Shown here: positions 28,018 to 37,554 of the stretch, one piece after another | Position numbering within the stretch: position 1 is the first letter of the stretch | Layout of the letters: every line of letters begins with the position of its first letter | Notes under the pieces: generated by a model | The model's database searches: none | The model's input: only the letters and a program-made list of their open reading frames with translations | Told to the model about the DNA's origin: nothing | Assembly: GCF_014190775.1 (NCBI RefSeq) | Contig: NZ_JACHVP010000001.1 | Span: 806,001-870,000 of the forward strand | From: Leifsonia aquatica | GTDB lineage: Bacteria; Actinomycetota; Actinomycetes; Actinomycetales; Microbacteriaceae | DNA length: 64,000 nt | Reading direction: 5' to 3' | Position numbers and translations under genes: made by a program

Positions 28018-28785
28018 GTGAAGATCGCACGGTTCAGCCACGATGGCGCCATCGACTACGGGATCGTCGACGAGGACGCCCTCGTCGTCCTCGCCGGAGA
28101 CCCCCTGTTCACCGGATTCGACACCACCGGGGAGCGCGTGCCGCTCGGTAAGGTCGGCGCCCTGCTCGCGCCGGTCATCCCGCGCTCCAAGGTCGTCGCG
28201 GTGGGCAAGAACTACCGGGAGCACGCCGCCGAGATGGGTGGCGAGGCCCCGGAGGAGCCCCTGCTGTTCCTCAAGCCGAACACCTCGGTGATCGGACTGG
28301 GCGACGCCATCCTGCTGCCGCCGCAGTCGCAGCAGGTGGAGTTCGAGGGCGAGCTGGCCGTCGTGATCGGCACGATCGCCCGCAACGTGCCCGAGGCGAA
28401 GGCGCACGAGCACATCTTCGGCTACACCGTCGCCAACGACGTCACCGCCCGCGACCTGCAGAAGAAGGACGGGCAGTGGACGCGCGCGAAGGGCTTCGAC
28501 ACCTTCTGCCCGCTCGGCCCGGTGATCGAGACCGAGCTCGACCCGGAGGCGTTCCTGCGCACGCGGGTCAACGGCGAGCTCAAGCAGGAGGCGCGCCTGT
28601 CGGAGATGGTGCACGACATCCCGTCGATCATCGCCTACGCCTCGAGCGTGTTCACCCTGCTGCCGGGCGACGTCATCCTGACCGGCACGCCGGCCGGGGT
28701 CGGCCCGCTCGTGGCGGGGGACACCGTCGAGGTGGAGGTCGAGGGCGTCGGGTCCCTCGTCAACCCCGTCCGCGCTCCCAAGTAG
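28018..28785 (+). CDS. Fumarylacetoacetate hydrolase (FAH) family protein
   Basis: A 255-residue protein of the FAH fold, a family of metal-dependent hydrolases, decarboxylases and isomerases acting on oxo acids in aromatic and other catabolism; small members include oxaloacetate decarboxylase/acylpyruvate hydrolases. The core starts at [15 protein letters not shown] and contains metal-binding glutamates in [12 protein letters not shown], then [14 protein letters not shown], and the C-terminal [15 protein letters not shown]. The GTG is six bases after TAGGCT, indicating leaderless initiation. It is only one base from the stop of the PanE-like gene. Substrate not determined. Confidence 0.88.
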   Translation: MKIARFSHDGAIDYGIVDEDALVVLAGDPLFTGFDTTGERVPLGKVGALLAPVIPRSKVVAVGKNYREHAAEMGGEAPEEPLLFLKPNTSVIGLGDAILLPPQSQQVEFEGELAVVIGTIARNVPEAKAHEHIFGYTVANDVTARDLQKKDGQWTRAKGFDTFCPLGPVIETELDPEAFLRTRVNGELKQEARLSEMVHDIPSIIAYASSVFTLLPGDVILTGTPAGVGPLVAGDTVEVEVEGVGSLVNPVRAPK

Positions 28786-28826
28786 GGCTCGCGCGCAGGG
28801 CGCTCCCCAGTAGGATTGGGAGCGGT

Positions 28827-30344
28827 ATGTCAGACAACGCTTCGCACCCCTTCTCCACGGCCACCGGCTCGGACGTCCGCGTCCGCTTCTGCCCGTCGCC
28901 GACCGGCACCCCGCACGTCGGGCTGATCCGCACGGCCCTGTTCAACTGGGCGTACGCGCGGCACACCGGCGGCAAGCTCATCTTCCGCATCGAGGACACC
29001 GATGCGGCTCGCGACAGCGAGGAGAGCTACGCGCAGATCATCGATGCCCTCACCTGGCTGAAGCTGGACTGGGACGAAGGCGTGAACGTCGGCGGCCCGC
29101 ACGGGCCGTACCGGCAGTCGCAGCGCGGGGAGATCTACCGCGACCTCATCGAGCGCCTGGTCGCCTCCGGGCACATCTACGAGAGCTTCGCCACCGGCGA
29201 GGAGATCGAGGCGCGCAACGTCTCGCTCGGCCGCGACCCGAAACTCGGCTACGACAACTTCGAGCGCGAGCTGACCGACGACCAGAAGGCCGCGTATCGC
29301 GCGGAGGGCCGCGAGCCCGCCCTGCGCCTGCGCGTGCCCGACGACGACCTCAGCTTCGACGACCTGGTGCGCGGCGAGATCACCTTCCCCGCCGGCTCCT
29401 TCAGCGATTTCGTCGTCGTGCGCCCGAACGGGCAGCCCCTCTACACGTTCGTGAACCCGGTGGACGACGCGCTCATGGGCGTGACGCACGTGCTCCGCGG
29501 CGAGGACCTCCTGTCGTCCACCCCGCGCCAGATCGCGCTCTACCACGCGCTGATCGACGCCGGAGTGACGACCTTCGTGCCGCGCTTCGGCCACCTCCCG
29601 TACGTGATGGGCGAGGGCAACAAGAAGCTCTCCAAGCGCGACCCCGAGTCGAACCTCTTCCACCACCGCGATCGCGGCTTCATCCCCGAGGGCCTCGTCA
29701 ACTACCTGGCGCTGCTCGGTTGGTCCCTGAGTCACGAGCGCGACATCTTCTCGATCGACGAGATGGTCGCCGCGTTCGATGTCGCCGACGTGAACCCGAA
29801 CCCGGCCCGCTTCGACCTCAAGAAGGCCGAGTCGATCAACGGGGACCACATCCGGCTGCTGGAGGTCGCCGACTTCGCCGAGCGCACCATCCCGTACCTC
29901 GTGGCCGCGGGTGTGCTCACCGAGCCGCTGACGGAGCGTCAGCGCGCCGTCCTCGCCGAGGCTGCGCCGCTCGTCCAGGAGCGCATGCAGCTGCTGGGCG
30001 AGGCGCCGGGGATGCTGGGCTTCCTGTTCACCGGCACCGCCTCCCTGGTCGTCGAGGACGACGCGCGCGCTTCCCTTCCGGCCAACACCGGCGAGGTGCT
30101 CGCGGCCTCGCTCGGCGCCCTGGAGGACATCCCCGTGGCCGAGTGGACGCACGACGCCATCGAGAGCGCGCTGCGCGACGCCCTGATCGAGACCATGGGA
30201 CTCAAGCCGCGCGTCGCCTTCGGGCCGCTGCGCGTCGCCGTCTCGGGTCGCCGGGTGTCGCCTCCCCTGTTCGAGTCCATGGAGATCCTGGGCAAGGCCG
30301 ACACGATCGCGCGGCTCGACCGGCTCTCGGCGTCCCTGGTCTGA
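28827..30344 (+). CDS. gltX: Glutamyl-tRNA synthetase
   Basis: A 505-residue class I aminoacyl-tRNA synthetase. The HIGH-type signature is [17 protein letters not shown] and the KMSKS-type loop is [26 protein letters not shown] binds glutamate/ATP. The C-terminal anticodon-binding domain is helical and ends in LDRLSASLV. Actinobacteria generally lack a glutaminyl-tRNA synthetase, so this enzyme probably also charges tRNA-Gln with glutamate before amidation by GatCAB; a tRNA-Gln gene lies 1 kb downstream. TAGGAT 10 bases before the ATG suggests a near-leaderless message. Confidence 0.96.
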   Translation: MSDNASHPFSTATGSDVRVRFCPSPTGTPHVGLIRTALFNWAYARHTGGKLIFRIEDTDAARDSEESYAQIIDALTWLKLDWDEGVNVGGPHGPYRQSQRGEIYRDLIERLVASGHIYESFATGEEIEARNVSLGRDPKLGYDNFERELTDDQKAAYRAEGREPALRLRVPDDDLSFDDLVRGEITFPAGSFSDFVVVRPNGQPLYTFVNPVDDALMGVTHVLRGEDLLSSTPRQIALYHALIDAGVTTFVPRFGHLPYVMGEGNKKLSKRDPESNLFHHRDRGFIPEGLVNYLALLGWSLSHERDIFSIDEMVAAFDVADVNPNPARFDLKKAESINGDHIRLLEVADFAERTIPYLVAAGVLTEPLTERQRAVLAEAAPLVQERMQLLGEAPGMLGFLFTGTASLVVEDDARASLPANTGEVLAASLGALEDIPVAEWTHDAIESALRDALIETMGLKPRVAFGPLRVAVSGRRVSPPLFESMEILGKADTIARLDRLSASLV

Positions 30345-30353
30345 GGGGGAGCG

Positions 30354-31307
30354 GTGCCGGACCAGAGCGTGCCCGACTCCGTCGAGGTCGTCGTCGTCGG
30401 CGGGGGACCCGCCGGCCTGTCGACCGCCCTCAACCTGGCTCGCGCCCGGCGCCGGGTGCTCGTCGTCGACGGCAACCGGCCGCGGCACGCGGCGACGCTC
30501 ATCGCGCGCGGGTTCCTGACCAGGGACGGCGTGCCGCCGCTGGAGCTGCGCCGCCTCGGCCGTGAGGAGGTCGACGCGTACGACAACGCGCAGGTCGTCT
30601 TCGCGCAGGTCGGCTCGGTGGAGGTGGAGGGCACCGGCTTCCGCGTCCGCGCCCGCGGTGTGCGCGGGGGAGCGGACGTCGACGTGCTCGCCGACACGCT
30701 CGTGCTCGCCACCGGCGTCACCGAGACCATGCCGGCGATCCCGAGCATCCGCGCCTACTACGGCACCCAGCTGCACAGCTGCGTCGAGTGCGACGGCTTC
30801 GAGAAGGCCGACGAGCCGCTCGCGCTCATCGGCGAGTCCGCGGACCTCGCCGAGCGCGCCCTGCTCCTCACGCAGTGGACCGACGACCTCGTCGTCTTCA
30901 CCAACGGGGTCGCGCCCGTGAGCGCCGACGAGGAGCGCGCCCTGGCCAGCCTGGGAGTCGGGGTCGAGCGGCGCCCGATCGACGATCTGGTGGGCGACAA
31001 AGGGGTCATGACCGGCGTGCGCCTGACCGACGGGACCGTCGTCGAGCGTGCGGGAGGCTTCGTGCGGCCCGCGTGGGCGCCGGCCCTCGCCTTCGTGAAC
31101 GGTCTCGACCTCGACCGCGACGGGGACGGCTACCTCGTGACCGATCGGCAGGGCCGCACGTCCCTGCCGGGCGTGTACGCAGCGGGGGAGACGACGGCTC
31201 CCGGGCCGCAGCAGCTCATCGTCGCGGCGGGCTCCGGGGCGGTCGTCGCCTCGGCGGTGAACCGCGATCTGATCGGCATGCAGGTCGACGAGCGCGCCGT
31301 TTTGTAG
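30354..31307 (+). CDS. Thioredoxin-reductase-like FAD/NAD(P) oxidoreductase
   Basis: A 317-residue two-dinucleotide-fold flavoprotein. The FAD site is VVVVGGGPAGLSTALNLARARRR near the N-terminus; the ATG motif-like VLATGVTE precedes the active site; LIGESADLAERALLL is the NAD(P) site without the usual GGGxxA; the C-terminal GVYAAGETTAPGPQQLIVAAG closes the FAD site. A redox-active CxxC is kept as CVEC in LHSCVECDGF. The GTG start is 9 bases after the gltX stop with GAGGGGGA upstream, so the two are probably co-transcribed. The electron acceptor is unknown; no thioredoxin gene is adjacent. Confidence 0.8.
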   Translation: MPDQSVPDSVEVVVVGGGPAGLSTALNLARARRRVLVVDGNRPRHAATLIARGFLTRDGVPPLELRRLGREEVDAYDNAQVVFAQVGSVEVEGTGFRVRARGVRGGADVDVLADTLVLATGVTETMPAIPSIRAYYGTQLHSCVECDGFEKADEPLALIGESADLAERALLLTQWTDDLVVFTNGVAPVSADEERALASLGVGVERRPIDDLVGDKGVMTGVRLTDGTVVERAGGFVRPAWAPALAFVNGLDLDRDGDGYLVTDRQGRTSLPGVYAAGETTAPGPQQLIVAAGSGAVVASAVNRDLIGMQVDERAVL

Positions 31308-31365
31308 TTCGTCGCGCGCGTAGGCTAGAGTTGTTTCTCGTGCCCGGGTCTAGGCCCGAAGCCCT

Positions 31366-31437
31366 TGGGGTATGGTGTAATTGGCAACACGGCGGTTTCT
31401 GGTACCGTTGTTCTTGGTTCGAGTCCAGGTACCCCAG
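31366..31437 (+). tRNA. tRNA-Gln (anticodon CTG)
   Basis: A 72-base cloverleaf: acceptor arm TGGGGTA pairs with TACCCCA; the D arm carries GGTGTAATTGGCAACAC; the anticodon stem encloses the loop TTCTGGT, giving anticodon CTG for CAG codons; the T arm holds GGTTCGAGTCC. The 3' CCA is not encoded. A promoter-like TTGTAG-N18-TAGAGT (31302-31331) overlaps the stop codon of the preceding gene. Confidence 0.95.
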
Positions 31438-31445
31438 CAAATCAA

Positions 31446-31470
31446 GCTCCGGTTCATCCGGGGCTTTTTT
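31446..31470 (+). terminator. tRNA-Gln terminator
   Basis: GCTCCGG and CCGGGGC pair (one G-U) around a 5-base loop and are followed directly by six T residues: a classic intrinsic terminator eight bases after the tRNA. Confidence 0.88.
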
Positions 31471-31578
31471 GCTGTCCGGAGTGACAGGTGCCCCCTTCGA
31501 AATCAGCGCGTCGACACTGCAGAATGCATGTAGACGTATTAGTCTGCCCATCAAACGGCTACTAAAGGGGATCAGCTC

Positions 31579-34110
31579 ATGCCTTCCTTCACTCGGCTGG
31601 CCGTCGTCGGCGCCACCGGTCTCGCGATGATCGCGGGTGTCCTGACCGCGGCCGCACCGTCGATCGCGGCGTCCCCGACCGACACGTCGCCGACAGCGTC
31701 CGCGAGCGCGACGCCGGATCCGACCGCGACACCGGCACCGACGGCGACGCCGGCACCGACGGCGACGCCGGACCCGAGCACCACTCCTGCTCCGGATCCG
31801 CAGGCTCCGGTCGCGCAGGAGCCCGGCGCGTCGTCGGCCGACGGGCTGGCCGAGGATCCGTCGCTCACGGTCCAGAACGAAGCGCGCAACCACAGCATGG
31901 GGTCGACGATCGCGGCCAACGAGCCGCAGCCGCTGTCGAAGGCCCGCAGCTTCGCGGTCCAGGCGGCAGCGACGCCGCCGGGCGTCCCCGGGCTGGATGT
32001 CAGCGGCTGGCAGGTCATGAACGCGTCGACGTGGGCGAGCGTCTACGCCAGCGGAGCCCGCTTCACGTACGTGAAGGCGACAGAGGCCACCGACTACGTC
32101 AGCAGCCAGTTCACCGAGCAGTACAACGACTCGTACAACGCCGGGCTGCTGCACGGCGCGTACCACTTCGCGACACCCAACACATCGAGCGGTGCCGCGC
32201 AGGCGACGTGGTTCCTGAACCACGGCGGACAGGGTACGCAGGACGGCCGCACGATGCCGCCGCTGCTCGACATCGAGTACAACCCCTACGGCGCCACCTG
32301 CTACGGGCTGAGCCAGGCCGCGATGGTCTCGTGGATCCAGGACTTCTCGAACACCATCGTCGCCCGCACGGGCAAGCTCCCGGCGATCTACTCCACCACC
32401 AACTGGTGGATCCAGTGCACCGGTAACTCCTCCGCGTTCTCGGCGCACCCCCTCTTCATCGCGCGCTACCCCAACAACATCGCTGACGGCGCGGGCACGC
32501 TGCCGGCAGGGTGGTCGGCGTACACCCTCTGGCAGTACTCGAGCACGGGACCCTTCCCGGGGGACTCGGACGTCTTCAACGGATCGCTCACCGACCTCCA
32601 GATGTACGGCCTCGGCACCAGCCTGGCCCGCACGGTGAACAACGCAACCGTCTACCTGATAGCAGGCACCAACAAGTACCCGATCAGCAATGGAGTGACA
32701 CTCGGGGCGCTCGCGCCGCTGGGGCAGGTCGCCTTCGTGGCGCAGAGCTACCTCGATCAATTCGCGACGAAGCAGGTCGCGGGACGGGTCATCCGCGATC
32801 CCCAGGGCACGATCTACTTCTACGACTCCGGCATCAAGCTGCCGTTCGGGTCGTGCGGACTGGTCGCCGACTACGGCGGGACCTGCGACGCCAGCGGATA
32901 CGTGCAGCTGACGAGTCCGCAAGCAGCCCGCTTCGCCACCGGACCCGCTGTCACCCCGCTCATGAACTCCAAGGGCGGCCCGCTGTTCTACGTCCAGGGC
33001 GGCCAGCGCCATGAGGTCCTCGACGCCGTCTCCCAGCAGCAGGCCGGGGTCACGGGCTCCTTCAACACGCTGTCGGCGACAGCGCTCACGACGATGCCGG
33101 CCGGGAAACCCCTCGTCCGCGACGACGTCTACGTGAAGCGCAGCGGAACCAGCGAGGGCGTCCTGCTGACCGGCGGGAAGGCGTCGGCCATCGATGCCAA
33201 CGCCGCCACCACGATCGGCCTGGCGAGCAAGGCGGTCGGCTCGCTGGCGACCGAGAGCATCGCGCAGCTCCCGGCAGGCGCACCGTACACCGGCGCCGTG
33301 AAGGCCAGCGGAAGCTCCACGATCCAGGTCGTGGCCTCCGACGGGCTGCACGCGTGGCCGGCAGGCGTCGGCGGAGCCGCATTCCAGCCGCTGACCGTCC
33401 CCTCGTCGCTGCTGACGGGGTCGCCCGCGAAGCCCGCGATCGCAGCCGGCGCCGCGGTGATGTCGACGGCGAGCGGGACGGTCTACCTGGTGATGCCGGA
33501 CGACATCCGGCCGATCAGTTCGTGGGATTCGCTCGTCGCGCTGTCGGCGGGCGCGACGCCCACGATCACCGTGGTGCCGCAGGCGCTGATCGCCACCCTG
33601 CCGAAGGGGCCCGTCGCCCTCCAGGCCGGGACGATGGTGCGCAACGCCAGCAATGCCACGGTCTACCTCGTGAACGGCGTGACCAACAAGATCCCGTTCT
33701 CGAGCTTCGATCCGCCGACGCAGGCCGGGTTCACCCAGTTCACGTTCACCACCGACGACCGGCTGAACGGCTACCCGACGTCGAAGACGCTCCTCGGCTT
33801 CGGTGTGATCTGCGGAAGCCAGAAGTATGTCTCCGCCGGTGGAAGCATCCATGCGGTGAGCTCCGCACTGCTGGCCCAGTACCCCTTCACCTACGTGGAG
33901 CTCGACACGTTCACGTGCGCTCTGCTCACGAAGGGGATCGACGCGACGGCGTTCATCCGCACGCCCGATGGCTCGATCTTCTACCTCAACGGCGGCCAGA
34001 AGCACCCGATCTCCTCGATGGCGCGCTTCAACCAGCTGGCAGCGGGGAAGCCGTACATCGACGTGGTCGCGTCGTTCGCCGCGAGCATCACGACCGGGCC
34101 GGCCGCCTAG
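31579..34110 (+). CDS. Secreted GH25 muramidase with a long repeat-rich C-terminal region
   Basis: An 843-residue secreted protein. Residues 1-31 form a signal peptide, 32-80 a Thr/Pro/Ala linker with (T/A)PxPTAT repeats, about 136-340 a glycoside hydrolase 25 lysozyme domain. The catalytic residues are visible: Asp140 in GVPGLDVSGWQ and Asp231/Glu233 in PLLDIEYNP. Such enzymes cut the MurNAc-GlcNAc bond of peptidoglycan. Residues about 345-843 consist of around nine degenerate units of 45-55 residues, each with a VYLVNG/VTNKIPF or IFYLNG/QKHPISS type core, probably a wall- or glycan-binding module. Role is likely cell-wall remodelling. Upstream 100 bases are comparatively AT-rich. Confidence 0.88.
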   Translation: MPSFTRLAVVGATGLAMIAGVLTAAAPSIAASPTDTSPTASASATPDPTATPAPTATPAPTATPDPSTTPAPDPQAPVAQEPGASSADGLAEDPSLTVQNEARNHSMGSTIAANEPQPLSKARSFAVQAAATPPGVPGLDVSGWQVMNASTWASVYASGARFTYVKATEATDYVSSQFTEQYNDSYNAGLLHGAYHFATPNTSSGAAQATWFLNHGGQGTQDGRTMPPLLDIEYNPYGATCYGLSQAAMVSWIQDFSNTIVARTGKLPAIYSTTNWWIQCTGNSSAFSAHPLFIARYPNNIADGAGTLPAGWSAYTLWQYSSTGPFPGDSDVFNGSLTDLQMYGLGTSLARTVNNATVYLIAGTNKYPISNGVTLGALAPLGQVAFVAQSYLDQFATKQVAGRVIRDPQGTIYFYDSGIKLPFGSCGLVADYGGTCDASGYVQLTSPQAARFATGPAVTPLMNSKGGPLFYVQGGQRHEVLDAVSQQQAGVTGSFNTLSATALTTMPAGKPLVRDDVYVKRSGTSEGVLLTGGKASAIDANAATTIGLASKAVGSLATESIAQLPAGAPYTGAVKASGSSTIQVVASDGLHAWPAGVGGAAFQPLTVPSSLLTGSPAKPAIAAGAAVMSTASGTVYLVMPDDIRPISSWDSLVALSAGATPTITVVPQALIATLPKGPVALQAGTMVRNASNATVYLVNGVTNKIPFSSFDPPTQAGFTQFTFTTDDRLNGYPTSKTLLGFGVICGSQKYVSAGGSIHAVSSALLAQYPFTYVELDTFTCALLTKGIDATAFIRTPDGSIFYLNGGQKHPISSMARFNQLAAGKPYIDVVASFAASITTGPAA

Positions 34111-34119
34111 GCTCGAAGG

Positions 34120-34806
34120 ATGACGTCGACCTCCCGCCCCCTCGCACTCGTCACCGGCGCCTCGCGCGGCATCGGCAAGGCCATCGCCCTCGACCTCGGG
34201 CGCACGCACCACGTGCTCGTCGGCGGTCGGGATGCGGAGGCTGTGGATGCGGTGGTGGCGCAGCTGCCGTCGGCGGAACCGTTCGTCGGCGACCTGGCCG
34301 CTGGGGAGCTGCCGCCCCTGCCGGAACGTCTCGACGTGCTCGTCCACTCGGCTGGACTCGAGGACGGCGGGACGGTGGGGGACACCGACTTGGAGACCTG
34401 GCGGCGCCTGTTCGAGGTGAACGTGTTCGCCGTGGCGGAGCTCAGTCGGCTCGCGCTGCCCGCCCTGCGTGCGGCGGAGGGACTGGTCGTGGTCATCAAC
34501 AGCGGATCGGGTCTGGTGAGCGGACCGGGCGGAGGTCCGTACGCGGCGTCGAAGTTCGCCGCGCGCGCCCTGACGGACGCGCTGCGCGAGGAGGAGCGAC
34601 CGCACGGGGTGCGCGTCAGCAGCATCCACCCGGGCCGCGTCGACACGGACATGCAGCGGGCGCTGGTCGCCCGCGAAGGGCACGCGTACGACACGACGTT
34701 CACGATCACGCCGGAGATGGTGGCCGCGACCGTGCGGACGGCCGTCGACCTGCCGCCGTCGGGGACGGTGGAGTCGCTCAGCGTGCGGCCGATGCACCGC
34801 CGCTGA
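34120..34806 (+). CDS. Short-chain dehydrogenase/reductase
   Basis: A 228-residue classical SDR. The cofactor motif is LVTGASRGIGKAIALDL, followed by LVHSAGLEDGG (the NAG-like motif, here HSAG), the serine of the triad in VVVINSGSGLVSG, and YAASKFAARAL with catalytic Tyr and Lys. HPGRVDTDM follows as the usual post-catalytic segment. TAGGCT lies six bases before the ATG, so it has its own leaderless promoter despite being only nine bases from the GH25 stop. The substrate cannot be inferred; the gene has no obviously related neighbours. Confidence 0.88.
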   Translation: MTSTSRPLALVTGASRGIGKAIALDLGRTHHVLVGGRDAEAVDAVVAQLPSAEPFVGDLAAGELPPLPERLDVLVHSAGLEDGGTVGDTDLETWRRLFEVNVFAVAELSRLALPALRAAEGLVVVINSGSGLVSGPGGGPYAASKFAARALTDALREEERPHGVRVSSIHPGRVDTDMQRALVAREGHAYDTTFTITPEMVAATVRTAVDLPPSGTVESLSVRPMHRR

Positions 34807-34817
34807 GCGATCCGGCG

Positions 34818-35256
<439 letters not shown>

Positions 35257-35266
35257 GCGGAGGGGG

Positions 35267-36193
35267 CTAGTCGAGGTGGTCGAGGTAGCGGAGGATGACG
35301 CCCTCGCGGAGGGCCCAGGGCACGACCTCCAGCTCGTCCACTCCGAACGCGCGCATGGTCTCGCGGAGGACGACGCCGCCCGCGACGATCTGGAAGGTGC
35401 GGTCGGCGGTGATGCCGGGCAGGGCGGTGCGCGACTCGGCGTTCATCTTCGCCAGCCGCGGGACCCAGTCGGACAGGTCGGTGCGGCGGAGCACCGTGCG
35501 CTCGGTGCCGCCCGGGCCGGCGGTGGTGGAGCCGGCGAGGCGGGCGAGGGAGCGGATGGTCTTGGAGGTGCCGATGACGTGCTCGTCCGAGCGGCGGCGG
35601 GAGAACCGGTCGACGGCCGCGGCGAGGGTCGTGCGTGCGTGGTCGCGGAGTGCGTCGAGCTGGTCATCCCGGGGCGGGTCGTCGGGGAGGAAGCCGATCG
35701 TGCTGCGGCCGGCGCCGAGCGGCACGGAGACGGCGACCTCGGGGTACTCGTCCGATCCGGACGCGATCTCGAGCGAGCCGCCGCCGATGTCGAGCAGGAG
35801 GATGCTGCCGGACGACCAGCCCGACCAGCGGCGCACGGCCAGGAAGGTCAGGCGCGCCTCGTCCTCGCCCGAGAGCACCTGCAGGTCGACGCCGGTCTCG
35901 GTGCGGATGCGTTCCAGCAGCTCGGGACCGTTGGCGGCCTCCCGGATGGCGGAGGTGGCGAAGGGGAGGAGCTCCTCGATGCCCTCCTGCCCGGCGACGC
36001 GCATGGCGGCTGCGATGGCGTCGAGGATCGCGGCGCAGCCCTCGTCGCTGATGGCTCCGTCCGCGGTGATGTAGCGCATGAGACGCAGCACGGACTTGTG
36101 CGTGGCGGCGGGGATCGGGCGCGCGCCGGGGTGCGCGTCGACGACGAGGAGGTGGATGGTGTTCGAACCGACGTCGAGGACTCCGAGGCGCAT
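35267..36193 (-). CDS. Ppx/GppA-family phosphatase
   Basis: A 308-residue member of the exopolyphosphatase/pppGpp phosphohydrolase family with the actin-like ATPase fold. Phosphate-binding motifs are LDVGSNTIHLLVVD at the N-terminus and LLLDIGGGSLEIA at residues about 130; the catalytic glutamate region is FATSAIREAAN. Short actinobacterial members of this type act on polyphosphate or guanosine alarmones. The ATG follows TACTGT by six bases on this strand, indicating leaderless initiation and excluding the longer upstream frame. It is divergent from the siderophore-interacting protein gene. Confidence 0.88.
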   Translation of the reverse strand: MRLGVLDVGSNTIHLLVVDAHPGARPIPAATHKSVLRLMRYITADGAISDEGCAAILDAIAAAMRVAGQEGIEELLPFATSAIREAANGPELLERIRTETGVDLQVLSGEDEARLTFLAVRRWSGWSSGSILLLDIGGGSLEIASGSDEYPEVAVSVPLGAGRSTIGFLPDDPPRDDQLDALRDHARTTLAAAVDRFSRRRSDEHVIGTSKTIRSLARLAGSTTAGPGGTERTVLRRTDLSDWVPRLAKMNAESRTALPGITADRTFQIVAGGVVLRETMRAFGVDELEVVPWALREGVILRYLDHLD

Positions 36194-36251
36194 GGTTCGA
36201 CAGTAGTGGGCACTCGGCATACCGAAATACATGCGCGATACGATCGAAATC

Positions 36252-37109
36252 ATGACCCTTCCGCGCTCCGACACCCGTCCTCCGCGCCCGGCGCGCAGCC
36301 AGCACGTCTTCGAGGTGGTGCGCACCGAACGGCTGACGCCGCACCTCGTGCGCGTGGTGGTCGGCGGCCCGGCGTTCGACGCCTTCGTGGCGGAGGCGGA
36401 TCCGGTGACGCTCGCGAAGACGGACAAGTACGTCAAGCTGCTGATGGCCAAGCCCGGGCTCGGCCTGCGTCCGCCGTACGACCTGGAGGCGCTGCGGGCC
36501 GAGCTCGCGCCCGAGGATGTGCCGGTGCGCCGCACCTACACGGTCCGCGCGCTCGACGCCGCGGAGAAGACGCTGGCGATCGACTTCGTGGTGCACGGGG
36601 ACGAGGGGATCGCCGGACCGTGGGCGGCCTCCGCGCAGCCCGGCGACCTCCTGGCGCTCTCGGGCCCGGGCGGGATGTACGCGCCGAGCGACGACGAGGC
36701 GGTCGAGCACCTGCTGATCGGCGATGAGAGCGCGCTCCCTGCGATCGCGGCCGCGCTTGAAGCGATGCCCGCGCACGCCCGGGGCCTCGCGCTGATCGAG
36801 GTCGGCGGCGCCACGGATCGACTGCCGTTCGTGCACCCGGAGGGCATCGAGGTGCGCTGGGTGCACCGCGACGACGCGGCGGCGGGGGAGCGGCTGGTGG
36901 AGGCGGCCCAGGCTCTCCCGCGCCCGACCGGAGCCGTGAAGGTCTTCGCCCACGGCGAGCGGACCGCGATGAAGGGCATCCGCGCCGTGCTGCAGGGCTG
37001 GGGCCTCACCCGCGACGACTTCTCCCTGTCCGCCTACTGGGCGCTGGGTCGCGCCGAGGACACGTTCCAGGCCGAGAAGCGGCTGCCGGTCGGCGACTTG
37101 TTCGCCTGA
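36252..37109 (+). CDS. Siderophore-interacting protein (FAD-dependent ferric reductase family)
   Basis: A 285-residue ViuB/SIP-like flavoprotein that reduces ferric siderophores in the cytoplasm to release iron. The FAD-binding domain has HVFEVVRTERLTPHLVRVVV and RRTYTVRALD (the R-x-Y-T motif), followed by DFVVHGDEGIAGPWAASAQPGD. The SIP domain contains LLIGDESALPAIAAAL and the C-terminal AYWALGRAED. The ATG at 36252 is chosen over one 21 bases earlier because TACGAT lies seven bases before it. No siderophore transporter or synthesis gene is in the window. Confidence 0.88.
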   Translation: MTLPRSDTRPPRPARSQHVFEVVRTERLTPHLVRVVVGGPAFDAFVAEADPVTLAKTDKYVKLLMAKPGLGLRPPYDLEALRAELAPEDVPVRRTYTVRALDAAEKTLAIDFVVHGDEGIAGPWAASAQPGDLLALSGPGGMYAPSDDEAVEHLLIGDESALPAIAAALEAMPAHARGLALIEVGGATDRLPFVHPEGIEVRWVHRDDAAAGERLVEAAQALPRPTGAVKVFAHGERTAMKGIRAVLQGWGLTRDDFSLSAYWALGRAEDTFQAEKRLPVGDLFA

Positions 37110-37134
37110 CGGCGGACTCCGCCGGCCGCGAGCG

Positions 37135-37554
37135 TCAGACGGCGGGGTCGGCGGCGCGGTCGGCGTCGGCGTCGTTCGCGTGCGACACGCTCGGAGCGTA
37201 GACACCGGGCGTCCCGGTGAAGAGCAGGGACCAGTCGTAGCCGGCACGGCGCCCGAACGCGACGGACGCGTCGGTCATGGCACGAGCGAGCCCCCGCCCG
37301 CGGGCGCACACGGCGACGCCGACGTTGGCGAGGCCGAGCACGGGGGCGATCCGGCCGTTCGCGCTGCGCCGCCGCTGGTCGACGAGGGAGACCGCGCCGA
37401 GCACGTCGGCCCCGTCGACGGCGACGAGGGTCCAGGAGCGACGGTTCGGGTCGAGGCACCAACGCGGGGCCATGCCGGGCTCGCCGAAGGCCTCGTCCCA
37501 CACCGCCAGGATTCCCGGCTCGTCGGCGGCCGTCGCGACGCGGATCTCCGTCAT
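37135..37554 (-). CDS. GNAT-family N-acetyltransferase
   Basis: A 139-residue GNAT protein. MTEIRVATAADEPGILAVWDEAFGE is the usual first strand and helix, WTLVAVDGADVLGAVSLV the central strands, and VAVCARGRGLARAMTDASVAF holds the acetyl-CoA pyrophosphate loop (RGRGLAR). Its ATG overlaps the stop of the Gfo/Idh/MocA gene, placing it last in the minus-strand catabolic operon that begins at 43098. Substrate unknown; it may modify an intermediate of the pathway. Confidence 0.8.
   Translation of the reverse strand: MTEIRVATAADEPGILAVWDEAFGEPGMAPRWCLDPNRRSWTLVAVDGADVLGAVSLVDQRRRSANGRIAPVLGLANVGVAVCARGRGLARAMTDASVAFGRRAGYDWSLLFTGTPGVYAPSVSHANDADADRAADPAV

Noticed and set aside
31579-34110. GH25 muramidase as a prophage endolysin, with tRNA-Gln as attachment site
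   Set aside because: It has a secretory signal peptide and wall-binding-like tail, and no holin, integrase, structural phage gene or duplicated tRNA end is nearby.
37135-37554. GNAT gene as a toxin of a toxin-antitoxin pair
   Set aside because: There is no small DNA-binding partner next to it; it is coupled to the end of a catabolic operon.
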